The notes under the pieces were generated by a model that saw only the letters and a program-made list of their open reading frames with translations, ran no database searches and was not told the origin of the DNA. From Alphaproteobacteria bacterium (GTDB taxonomy: Bacteria > Pseudomonadota > Alphaproteobacteria > TMED109), in assembly GCA_022825705.1 (NCBI GenBank), contig JAJDWH010000032.1, forward strand, positions 62,001-126,000: 64,000 nt of DNA, read 5' to 3'. Below, one piece after another: positions 8,074 through 16,350 of this stretch. The position numbers and the translations under genes were made by a program. The first letter of the stretch is position 1. Every line of letters starts with the position of its first letter.

Positions 8074-10641
8074 TCACGACTTCCGGGTGGTGCGGCGTCT
8101 GCGTGCCGGGGTTTTCTTGGCGCCCTTGCGTTGGGCCCTGGCCGCAAGCAGCGCGACGGCCTGTTCCATGGTCACGTCGCCCTTGGAGGTCTCCTTCGGC
8201 AGCGAAGCATTCAGGCTGCCGTGTTTCACGTACGGACCAAAACGGCCGTCGTGCACGGTGATGTCCTTGCCGTCGGTCGGATGTTGTCCCAGTACCGTGC
8301 CGGGCGACGAACGCGGACCTCCCTTGTTCTGCGCCAGCAGGTCCATCGCTCGGTTCATGCCGATCGTGAGAACACTTTCGCCCGCGGGAATGGAGCGGTA
8401 GTCCTTTTCGTGCTTGACGTAGGGCCCGTAGCGTCCAATCCCCGCCTGGACGGGCTTCCCCGATTCCGGATGCACGCCGATGTCGCGCGGCAGCGCCAGC
8501 AGTTGCAGCGCACAGTCCAGGTCCACGCTGCCCGGCGCGATGTCGGCCGGAAGCGAGACGCGTTTCGGTTTCTGGTCCTTCCCGGCCTCGTCACCGAGTT
8601 GCACGTAGGGTCCGAACCGTCCCGTTCGGAGGGTCACCGGCTGGTCCTGAAATTCCCCGAGCGCTACGGGCTCGCCGTTCTGCTGGTCTTCGTCGAGCCC
8701 AAAGTTCCGTGTGTACTTGCATTCCGGGTAGTTGGAGCAGCCGAAGAACGCACCGAACTTGCCGATGCGCAGCCCAAGCTTTCCCTCGCCGCACGTCGGG
8801 CAAAGACGCGGGTCTCGCCCGCTATCGTCGGTCGGAAACACGGCAGGACCAAGGATGGCGTCGAGCCGGTCGATCACCGAGCGCAGGCGGATCTCGGCGA
8901 CGTCGTCGACGTTCTCCTTGAAACTGTTCCAAAAGTCCTTGAGGACTTCCTTCCAGTCGACCTGGCCACGAGAAATGTCGTCGAGTCGCTGCTCGAGGTT
9001 GGCGGTAAAGTCGTACTCCACGTAGCGCTCGAAAAAGCACTCGAGAAACGTCGTCACGATCCGGCCGCGAGACTCGGGCACGAACCGCTTGCGCTCCAGC
9101 CGCACGTATTCGCGGTCCTGCAGCACGGAAATGATCGCGACGTACGTGGACGGCCGCCCTACGCCCAACTCTTCCAGTCGCCGCACCAACGAAGCCTCCG
9201 TGAAGCGCGGCGGCGGGACCGTGAAATGTTGCTTGGGTTCAGCCGCGCGGGACCCCAGCGGCTCGTTCCGTTCGAGTGCAGGCAATCGCCGGGCGTCCTC
9301 GTTCTCCGCGTCTTCCTCTTTTTCAGGTTGGTCGCGGCCTTCGCTGTAGAGGCGCTGGAACCCGTCGAAGACGACCGTCGATCCCGTGGCGCGAAGACCG
9401 ACGTCTCCGTCACTATTCTGCAGGTCGGCCGTGGTCTGATCGATTTCCGCCTTCGCCATCTGGCTGGCGACGGTGCGATTCCAGATCAATCGGTAGAGCT
9501 TGGCCTGATCGGACGTGAGCTGCTTGGCGAGCACCGTCGGGCTGCGGGCGACATCGGTCGGTCGGATGGCTTCGTGCGCCTCCTGCACGTTGCGGGCCCG
9601 GCTCCGGTAACTGCGGGGCGCAGCCGGCCGGTACCGCTCACCGAATTCCCGTACGATGGTTGCCCGGACAGCCGATATGGCTGTCGGGGCAAGGTTCACG
9701 GAGTCCGTCCGCATGTAGGTGATGAGCCCCGCGCTTGCCCCGTCGATCGCCACACCCTCGTAGAGGGACTGGGCCGTGCGCATCGTGTGGGCTGCGGAAA
9801 AACCAAGCTTGCGCGACGCTTCCTGTTGGAGAGTCGACGTCGTGAAGGGGGCGGAAGGGGAGCGCAGAACCCGTTTCTTCTTGACAGCGGAGACCACGAA
9901 GGAACTCGCGTCCACCCGTTTGGCTGCGTTCGTGGCGGCGGCTTCGTCAGGAAGGCCAAACTTGCCGAGCGCCTTTCCATCCAGGTCCACCAGCCGTGCC
10001 GTAAACGCCGCCCCACTGCGATTGGTCAGGGCAACTTCCAGCGTCCAGTATTCGCGCGGAACAAAGGCCTCGATTTCTGATTCCCGTTCACAAATCAGTC
10101 GAAGGGCAACCGACTGAACTCGGCCGGCCGAGCGGGCACCGGGCAGCTTCCGCCACAGAATCGGCGAGAGCGTGAATCCGACGAGGTGGTCAAGTGCGCG
10201 GCGGGCCTGCTGAGCTTCCACCAGGTCCATGTTGATCGCGCCCGGCGTCTGGAACGCATCGAGGATGGCCTCCCGCGTCACCTCGTTGAACGTGACCCGA
10301 TACGTGGTGAAGTCGCCCGGCTTCTTGCCTCGTCGCTCCCGCAGGGCGGTTAACACGTGCCACGCGATGGCTTCGCCCTCCCGGTCCGGGTCCGTTGCCA
10401 GGAACAGGGTTCCATCGGCGCCGAGGTCACTGGCGATGCTGCTGAGGTGCTTGCGGCTGTCGCTCGGTGTCTCGTAATGCATGCTGAAGTCGTCATCGGG
10501 CCGGACGGCACCGTCCTTGGCCACAAGATCTCTCACATGTCCGTAGCTTGCATGCACTTTGTAGTCCGGTCCTAGATACCTGCCGATGGTCCGCGCCTTG
10601 GCAGGCGATTCCACAACTACGACGTTGGCAGCTTTAGGCAT
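8074..10641 (-). CDS. topA: DNA topoisomerase I (type IA)
   Basis: An 855-aa type IA topoisomerase that relaxes negative supercoils. The Toprim domain opens VVVVESPAKARTIGRYLG and has the acidic triad in TDPDREGEA. The active-site Tyr is in LITYMRTDS at about residue 300, and the region SAGRVQSVALRLI is typical. One intact four-Cys zinc ribbon (CPTCGEGKLGLR with CSNYPECKY) follows the core, then several short repeats with RFGPYV motifs and a Lys/Arg-rich tail ending RRRRTTRKS. ATG 10641 is used; the frame is open two codons further to a TTG. In many alphaproteobacteria dprA precedes topA; here it does not. Confidence 0.97.
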   Translation of the reverse strand: MPKAANVVVVESPAKARTIGRYLGPDYKVHASYGHVRDLVAKDGAVRPDDDFSMHYETPSDSRKHLSSIASDLGADGTLFLATDPDREGEAIAWHVLTALRERRGKKPGDFTTYRVTFNEVTREAILDAFQTPGAINMDLVEAQQARRALDHLVGFTLSPILWRKLPGARSAGRVQSVALRLICERESEIEAFVPREYWTLEVALTNRSGAAFTARLVDLDGKALGKFGLPDEAAATNAAKRVDASSFVVSAVKKKRVLRSPSAPFTTSTLQQEASRKLGFSAAHTMRTAQSLYEGVAIDGASAGLITYMRTDSVNLAPTAISAVRATIVREFGERYRPAAPRSYRSRARNVQEAHEAIRPTDVARSPTVLAKQLTSDQAKLYRLIWNRTVASQMAKAEIDQTTADLQNSDGDVGLRATGSTVVFDGFQRLYSEGRDQPEKEEDAENEDARRLPALERNEPLGSRAAEPKQHFTVPPPRFTEASLVRRLEELGVGRPSTYVAIISVLQDREYVRLERKRFVPESRGRIVTTFLECFFERYVEYDFTANLEQRLDDISRGQVDWKEVLKDFWNSFKENVDDVAEIRLRSVIDRLDAILGPAVFPTDDSGRDPRLCPTCGEGKLGLRIGKFGAFFGCSNYPECKYTRNFGLDEDQQNGEPVALGEFQDQPVTLRTGRFGPYVQLGDEAGKDQKPKRVSLPADIAPGSVDLDCALQLLALPRDIGVHPESGKPVQAGIGRYGPYVKHEKDYRSIPAGESVLTIGMNRAMDLLAQNKGGPRSSPGTVLGQHPTDGKDITVHDGRFGPYVKHGSLNASLPKETSKGDVTMEQAVALLAARAQRKGAKKTPARRRRTTRKS

Positions 10642-11096
10642 GGGCAAGGACTACGTGGGCGGGCAGACGCACCGGCCCGGATCGGTTCCGGAGGCGCGAG
10701 TGGGAGAATCGGGGCCGAAAAATGGAGAGCGTCTTGATGAATGTCAAAGGGGGCGCCCACGCGCCGCGGGTCGGGCTCTGCACCATCCTGCCCGGCCGTA
10801 GCGGTTTCGCTCGCTACAGAACCTGCGCGAAGCCGTTGACACGGCGTCCCGGCGGACCGTACCTTGCTCGGTGTTCAACTCCAGTCCGTGTCGCTGCAGA
10901 TGATGGATGCCTTGATCAACGCTGATTCCTATTCGGCGGGTTCGATGCACACGATCTGACTTGGACCGCTGTTGGCGCAGACGGGTCCCGCGGCGCGGGT
11001 TGGCGTGCCGACCACATCATGATTGAGCCTCGGATGCAATGACGCCTGGCGCGCCGCCCGTCCCCGTGATCGTTCGCAACCGGTGACTCCAGTTCC
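10642..11096. other. divergent intergenic region, topA / RND exporter
   Basis: A 455-bp stretch with no convincing gene. The best feature is a TTGACA at 10836 followed 18 bp later by TACCTT, a weak sigma70-like promoter pointing right towards the RND gene, with a leader of about 225 nt. Short open frames here have no recognisable protein features. Confidence 0.35.
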
Positions 11097-13436
11097 GTGG
11101 ACAAGCAAGGCGTAGCAAGAGAACCATTCGCGAAGCGGTTTGCCGAGCGGGTGCTGGCGTTCCGCTGGCTCGTGATTGCTGCCACGCTGGTGGCGGTCGC
11201 GGTCGCGTCAGCCGGCATCGCCCTGCTCGAATTCTCGGCCAACTACCGCATTTTCTTCGACGAAGACAATCCGCAGCTTCTGGCGCTGGAAGCTCTGGAG
11301 AATACGTACGGGAAGAACGAGAACATCGCCTTTCTGGTAGTTCCGGACGATGGCGACGCCACCTCGGAAAGCGCACTCGCGGCGGCTGCCTGGCTGACAG
11401 ATGCCGCCTGGCTGACGCCATACTCGAGACGCGTCGACTCGCTTGCCAACTTTCAATACACGACCGCCGAAGGCGACGACTTGTATGTGCGGGACCTCGT
11501 GGACCCGCAAGATCTGGACCGAGCAGAAACGCGCGCGCAAATCCGTGCAGTTGCGCTGTCCGACCCGCGTATCGCCGGCAGCATTCTGGCCCTGAACGGC
11601 GACGTGAGCGTCGTGAACGTCACGATCGAACTTCCGGAGAACGGTCTGCTGGAGGCTGTCGCCGAAGTCGCCGAGTTCGCCAGGTCGGTCGCCACGGAGG
11701 CAGAAGAGCGATTTCCCGGCATAGATCTGCGCGTCGTCGGCACGGTCATGATCAACCAGACGTTCGTGGAAGCTTCCATCAGCAGCCAGATGGTGTTCCT
11801 GCCTGCAAGCCTCCTGCTCATGGCGCTGGTCCTCGGTGTCCTCACGCGTGGCTGGCCGGGAGTGGTGGCGACAGGGGCGGTCATCGTCTTTTCGATTCTC
11901 TCTTCACTGGGTCTGGGCGTGTGGGCCGGTCTGCCCTTCTCTCCACCGATCTCGCCGGCACCGACCATCGTGCTGATGATCGTCGTGGCGAACTGTGTGC
12001 ACCTTCTGGTGGCGTTGCAGCGGCGACTGCGCGCCGGAGATTCCAGGCACGATGCCATCGTCGAATCCATCCGGCTCAACCTGCATCCGGTGTTTCTGGC
12101 GAGCCTCACGACGGCGCTTGGCTTCCTGAGCATGAATTTCTCCGAAGTGCCGCCCTACCGGCACCTCGGCAACTTCGTCGCGTTCGGCATCGTCGCCTCT
12201 TTCATTCTCTCCGTGACGTTCCTGCCGGCACTGCTATCGCTGCTTCCGATTCGTGCCGCGAAGGATCGCAGGCTCCCGGGACCCACGATGAACCGGCTGG
12301 CGGATTTCGTGGTGCGGTACAGAAAGGCGTTCATTTGGGGATGGCTGCTGATCGTGCCCGTGTTGATCCTGGCGATTCCGCGCAACGAACTGAATGACGT
12401 CCTGGTGCATTTCTTTGATGAGAGCGTGGAGTTTCGGCAGGACACGGATTTCATGGACGAGCGCCTCAGCGGCAACACCCTGCTCGAGTACTCGCTGGAA
12501 GCATCTTCCGAGGGGGGAGTCACCGACCCCCTGTTTCTCGCCGAGGTCTCTGACTTCGCCGCCTGGTACCGGGAGCAGCCTCCTGTGCGGCACGTGGCGA
12601 CCATCACCGATACCTTCCGGCAGCTCAACCAGAGCATGCACGGCGACGATCCTGCCGCCTACCGGATCCCGGAGAGCCAGGAGCTGGCCGCACAGTACCT
12701 GCTGCTGTACGAACTCTCGCTTCCGCAGGGCCTGGACCTGAACAATCAGATCGACCGGTCCCGATCAGCGACGCGCGTGACGATATCGGCCGAGACGCTC
12801 TATTCCCAAGACCTGCTGGATCTGAATGGCCGTGCGGAGGCATGGCTGGAAGCCAACGCGGAGCACGTAGCCGGCGTCAACAGCACCGGTCCCGCGGCGC
12901 TGTTCGCCTACATCGGGCAGCGCAACATACGCGCCATGCTGGTCGGGACCGTGGTCGTACTCCTTGCCATTTCCGCCATTCTCCTCTTTGCCTTGCGGTC
13001 GCTGCGGCTGGGCTTGATCAGCATCGTTCCCAACGTGATCCCCGCCGTATTGGGCTTCGGCGTCTGGGGGTTGACGGTTGGACAGGTGGGCCTCTCGCTG
13101 TCGGTTGTGGTGGCTATGACCGTGGGCATTGTGGTGGACGATACGGTGCACTTTCTTAGCAAGTACCGCCGGGCACGGCGTGAATACGGCCAGGGGCCTG
13201 AAGAAGCGGTGCGTTACGCCTTTGATACGGCCGGCCGGGCCCTGATGACGACGACGGTCGTGCTGGTGGCCGGTTTTCTGATATTTGTGTTTTCTCCGTT
13301 CGTTCCCACCGCCCAGGTCGGGGTCTTGACCGCGATGATCATTGGTTTTGCGCTCATCGCCGACCTGTCGCTGCTGCCGGCACTGTTGACGGTGGTGGAC
13401 CGGAATGCTTCGGAGAAGGGCACGTCACGGCCCTAA
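11097..13436 (+). CDS. RND-superfamily (MMPL-type) exporter
   Basis: A 779-aa integral membrane protein of the COG1033/MMPL branch of the RND superfamily: two repeats, each of a TM helix, a large periplasmic loop and five TM helices. The first loop contains FFDEDNPQLLALEALENTYG, typical of this branch. TM blocks include the run MVFLPASLLLMALVLGVL and, in the second half, SLSVVVAMTVGIVVDDTVHF with the conserved acidic residues. The start is GTG. Relatives are often paired with a LolA-like periplasmic protein; a matching partner is found at 25178, but 12 kb of RiPP genes lie between. Substrate unknown; hydrophobic or lipid-like cargo is usual for the branch. Confidence 0.9.
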   Translation: MDKQGVAREPFAKRFAERVLAFRWLVIAATLVAVAVASAGIALLEFSANYRIFFDEDNPQLLALEALENTYGKNENIAFLVVPDDGDATSESALAAAAWLTDAAWLTPYSRRVDSLANFQYTTAEGDDLYVRDLVDPQDLDRAETRAQIRAVALSDPRIAGSILALNGDVSVVNVTIELPENGLLEAVAEVAEFARSVATEAEERFPGIDLRVVGTVMINQTFVEASISSQMVFLPASLLLMALVLGVLTRGWPGVVATGAVIVFSILSSLGLGVWAGLPFSPPISPAPTIVLMIVVANCVHLLVALQRRLRAGDSRHDAIVESIRLNLHPVFLASLTTALGFLSMNFSEVPPYRHLGNFVAFGIVASFILSVTFLPALLSLLPIRAAKDRRLPGPTMNRLADFVVRYRKAFIWGWLLIVPVLILAIPRNELNDVLVHFFDESVEFRQDTDFMDERLSGNTLLEYSLEASSEGGVTDPLFLAEVSDFAAWYREQPPVRHVATITDTFRQLNQSMHGDDPAAYRIPESQELAAQYLLLYELSLPQGLDLNNQIDRSRSATRVTISAETLYSQDLLDLNGRAEAWLEANAEHVAGVNSTGPAALFAYIGQRNIRAMLVGTVVVLLAISAILLFALRSLRLGLISIVPNVIPAVLGFGVWGLTVGQVGLSLSVVVAMTVGIVVDDTVHFLSKYRRARREYGQGPEEAVRYAFDTAGRALMTTTVVLVAGFLIFVFSPFVPTAQVGVLTAMIIGFALIADLSLLPALLTVVDRNASEKGTSRP

Positions 13437-13504
13437 CCTGCTGCCGTCTTCAGATTGATCGCGGGAAAGTCGGTCCGTCTGAGCCGGTCCCGGTCGAGAT
13501 TGCG

Positions 13505-13510
13505 TATAAT
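13505..13510 (+). promoter_or_regulatory. possible -10 element ahead of the RiPP operon
   Basis: A perfect TATAAT stands 47 bp before the GTG of the HlyD-like gene, in a locally AT-rich patch. No acceptable -35 hexamer is found 16-18 bp upstream, so if real the promoter needs an activator or another sigma factor. It is the only promoter-like signal seen for the rightward operon. Confidence 0.3.
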
Positions 13511-13556
13511 CTTTTAGCGCTTTAACCCAACCGAATGAGATATTCTCTGTCCTTGC

Positions 13557-14138
13557 GTGATCTTTGTGAGGTGGCTACGCACGGCCGTGTTCAGTAATCC
13601 GTTTGACTCCTTTCACAATACTGTTGCCGAAGCAAAAGAAGAGCGCGAACGGCTCGACCGGCTGCTGACCGTCTCCACGCCGCGGGAGCGGCTTCTTGTT
13701 GCCATCATCGCCCTGTTCCTGCTGCTCCTTGCGGCATGGCTCTACTTCGGCAGCGTACCCCGCAGCCTGACGGTGGACGGCGTACTGGTCGGGGCTGGGC
13801 AGGAGTTGCCGGAGGGTAGCCGGTCGGTCCAGGCGCTTGTGTGGCTCCAAAGCGACCTCGCGCCGGCAATCAAACCCGGCATGCCGGCGGCAATCGAACT
13901 GGTCCATGCGGACGGAGAAGCGGGCATCCTCGACGGAGAGGTTGCGACCACTACCGCCGTCGCTGCGTTCGAGCAGCTCCCGGCGCTGCAGGTTGCGGCG
14001 CCGGTGTCCGTGCACCGCATCGAGATCACGCTCGATGAAGGCTCGGATCTTGCCCCCTCGGCAGATGTCGAATGCCGGATCGTCGTCGAACTCGGCAAAC
14101 AGTCTCCGATCGCGCTCTTCGGAATGAAACGGCCATAA
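13557..14138 (+). CDS. NHLP-system HlyD-like membrane fusion protein, shortened
   Basis: A 193-aa single-pass protein. Residues about 24-40 (KEERERLDRLLTVSTPRE) precede one TM helix, LLVAIIALFLLLLAAWLYFG, followed by VPRSLTVDGVLV. This start resembles the NHLM-type HlyD adaptors that serve NHLP bacteriocin exporters (family TIGR03794 from memory). The C-terminal part has a beta-barrel-like strand pattern with IKPGMPAAIEL. Usual relatives are about 400 aa with a lipoyl half and coiled-coil hairpin; here both appear to be missing. It lies two bases ahead of the peptidase-ABC gene, which supports the role. The start is uncertain: GTG 13557, 13566 and 13587 are all possible. Confidence 0.75.
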   Translation: MIFVRWLRTAVFSNPFDSFHNTVAEAKEERERLDRLLTVSTPRERLLVAIIALFLLLLAAWLYFGSVPRSLTVDGVLVGAGQELPEGSRSVQALVWLQSDLAPAIKPGMPAAIELVHADGEAGILDGEVATTTAVAAFEQLPALQVAAPVSVHRIEITLDEGSDLAPSADVECRIVVELGKQSPIALFGMKRP

Positions 14139-14139
14139 G

Positions 14140-16350
14140 ATGCTGCGGCGCGCCTCCAAAGGGGCAAGCGACAGGTCCGGCTCGGATGCTTTGAAACAGC
14201 GGATAATCACGCCGATCCAGCTGCAAATGCACGCGTCGGAATGTGGTGCCGCGTGCCTCGGCAGCGTTCTGGCCTACTTCGGGCGGCGGGTACCGCTTAC
14301 GGAATTGCGCGAGAAGTGCGAGGTGAGCCGAGACGGCAGCAGTGCCGCGAGCATCGTGCGCGCCGCCAGGCACTACGGTCTTGAATGCAATGGACTAAGT
14401 GTACGTGCCGAGCAACTGAGCAAGTTGCCGTTTCCCTTGATCCTGTTCTGGCAATTCAGTCATTTCGTCGTCCTCGAAGGACATGACGGCCGTTACTTTC
14501 ACCTCAACGATCCCTCCACGGGGCGGCGCCGGCTTTCCGCTGAGGAGTTCACCAAGGGCTACAGCGGAATCGCGTTGCGATTCAAGCGTGGTGCCGATTT
14601 CCGGCCCGGCGGCGAATGGCCCGGCCTGTTCAGGCAATTGGGCGCCTTGCTCACCGGATCACGGAGAGCATTAGCCGGGGTAGTTGCCTGCGCGCTCATG
14701 TTGACGTTGCTGGCACTCATCGTTCCCGCAGCCCTCGGCGCCTTTGTGGACGATGTTCTGGAAAAACAAGGTGCATGGGGCGGATTGGTGACGGCCCTGC
14801 TGGGCGGCGGGGCCCTGGTCTACGTCCTGTCCTTGCTGAAGCACCGATTCCTGAGGCGGCTGGCGGTACGAATTTCGGTGATCGGCTACAGCCGGGGTGT
14901 ATCGCGGCTGCTGCGGCTGCCCGTGGAGTTCTTTGACCACCGGCTGGTCGGCGATCTGACAGATCGGGTTTCGTCCATCGACCGAATCGCGAAGAATCTG
15001 ACGGACCAGTTTCTTGTACTCGTCGTCGACATCGCGATGAGCGCGGTGCTGCTCATCGCGATGCTGGTCTACGACTTTCTGCTGACGCTGATCGTGCTGC
15101 TGCTCGCCATCCTGCACGGGATGCTCGCCCACTTCCTCCACGCGCTTCGGGCTGTTCGAAGCCAGGCGATGAGGCGTGAGCAGGGATTGCTGATCGGCGT
15201 CGGCATGCAGATGTTGAGCCATGCGGACAACCTGCGCACGACGGGATCGGACGACCGGTTTTTTTCGCACTGGAGTGGTCAGCAGGCGCGGAAGTTGCAT
15301 GCGCGCCAGCTCTACTCGGAATTGGGTTCACTGAACGCTGCGCTGCCGGGCCTGATCGCCGCGCTTCGGAGCGCGGCAATCCTTGGGGTTGGTGCAAGTC
15401 TGGTGATCGCAGGAGAAATGACGCTGGGGACGCTGGTCGGGTTCTACATCCTGGCAGAAATGTTTCTGGCGCCGATCGGACGCTTTCTGGAGTTTGCCGA
15501 CAAACGCCAGGCACTCGAAACCGACTTGCAGCGACTGGAAGACATCTCGAAGACCGCTGAAGACCCGGTGTTCAGCCGCCGGGTTCCGGACTCGGAGACC
15601 ATCCCGACGTTCAACGGGCGGCTCCAACTTGCCGGCGGCCTGGAACTGCGAAACGTCACCTTCGGTTACAACAAGAGCCGGCCGCCTCTGATCAAGGACT
15701 TCAACCTCGTGATCAAGCCAGGGCAGCGGGTCGCCGTGGTCGGGCCCAGCGGCTCCGGAAAGTCGACCTTGGCGCGTCTGGTTTCTGGTATCTGCCGGCC
15801 CTGGTCGGGCGAAATCCTGTTTGATGGCCATCTGCGCGATGAGATACCCGAGGAAGTGCTGCGGCGGTCCATTTCCATGGTCGATCAGGATGTCGTGCTG
15901 TTTTCCGCGTCCCTCCGCGACAACATCACCTTGTGGAACCCGGCTGTTCCGGATGAAGTCATCATCGCCGCGACGCGGGATGCCGCCATCCACGACGAAA
16001 TCCTGCTCAGGTCGCAGGGGTATTCGACCCCTGTCGAGGAAGGCGGGGTGAATTTCAGCGGCGGCCAGCGGCAGCGACTGGAAATCGCCCGCGCCTTGGT
16101 CGGGAATCCGACCGTGCTCATTCTGGACGAGGCGACCAGTGCCCTCGACGCGGCGACCGAGGAAGCTGTCGATGATGCCTTGCGGTGTCGCGGCGTTACC
16201 TGCTTGATCGTGGCGCACCGGCTGAGCACCGTACGCGACTGCGACGAGATCATCGTGCTCGACAAGGGCGTCGAAGTGCAGCGCGGCACGCACGACGAGT
16301 TGATCGCCGACCGGGATGGCACGTACTACAAGCTGGTCAAGTCGGGCTGA
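14140..16350 (+). CDS. NHLP-type peptidase-containing ABC exporter (C39 peptidase-TM-ATPase)
   Basis: A 736-aa transporter that should cleave the leader and export the peptide. The N-terminal C39 peptidase has the catalytic Cys in MHASECGAACLGSVLAYFG, the His in FSHFVVLEGH and the Asp in LNDPSTG. A six-helix membrane domain occupies about residues 165-445. The ATPase is complete: Walker A GPSGSGKST, signature NFSGGQRQRLEIARAL, Walker B VLILDEATSALD and the switch His in IVAHRLSTV. It corresponds to the NHLM ABC1 type (permease/ATPase/peptidase). The ATG follows the HlyD stop by one base, and its stop overlaps the ATG of the second ABC gene (TGATG), indicating translational coupling. Confidence 0.94.
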   Translation: MLRRASKGASDRSGSDALKQRIITPIQLQMHASECGAACLGSVLAYFGRRVPLTELREKCEVSRDGSSAASIVRAARHYGLECNGLSVRAEQLSKLPFPLILFWQFSHFVVLEGHDGRYFHLNDPSTGRRRLSAEEFTKGYSGIALRFKRGADFRPGGEWPGLFRQLGALLTGSRRALAGVVACALMLTLLALIVPAALGAFVDDVLEKQGAWGGLVTALLGGGALVYVLSLLKHRFLRRLAVRISVIGYSRGVSRLLRLPVEFFDHRLVGDLTDRVSSIDRIAKNLTDQFLVLVVDIAMSAVLLIAMLVYDFLLTLIVLLLAILHGMLAHFLHALRAVRSQAMRREQGLLIGVGMQMLSHADNLRTTGSDDRFFSHWSGQQARKLHARQLYSELGSLNAALPGLIAALRSAAILGVGASLVIAGEMTLGTLVGFYILAEMFLAPIGRFLEFADKRQALETDLQRLEDISKTAEDPVFSRRVPDSETIPTFNGRLQLAGGLELRNVTFGYNKSRPPLIKDFNLVIKPGQRVAVVGPSGSGKSTLARLVSGICRPWSGEILFDGHLRDEIPEEVLRRSISMVDQDVVLFSASLRDNITLWNPAVPDEVIIAATRDAAIHDEILLRSQGYSTPVEEGGVNFSGGQRQRLEIARALVGNPTVLILDEATSALDAATEEAVDDALRCRGVTCLIVAHRLSTVRDCDEIIVLDKGVEVQRGTHDELIADRDGTYYKLVKSG

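Noticed and set aside
8131-10080. 649-codon rightward frame over topA
   Set aside because: Antisense to topA, which has clear topoisomerase motifs; a GC-rich third-position effect.
16185-16349. Upstream extension of the second ABC gene
   Set aside because: Would overlap the previous gene's ATPase; ATG 16350 with stop-start overlap fits better.
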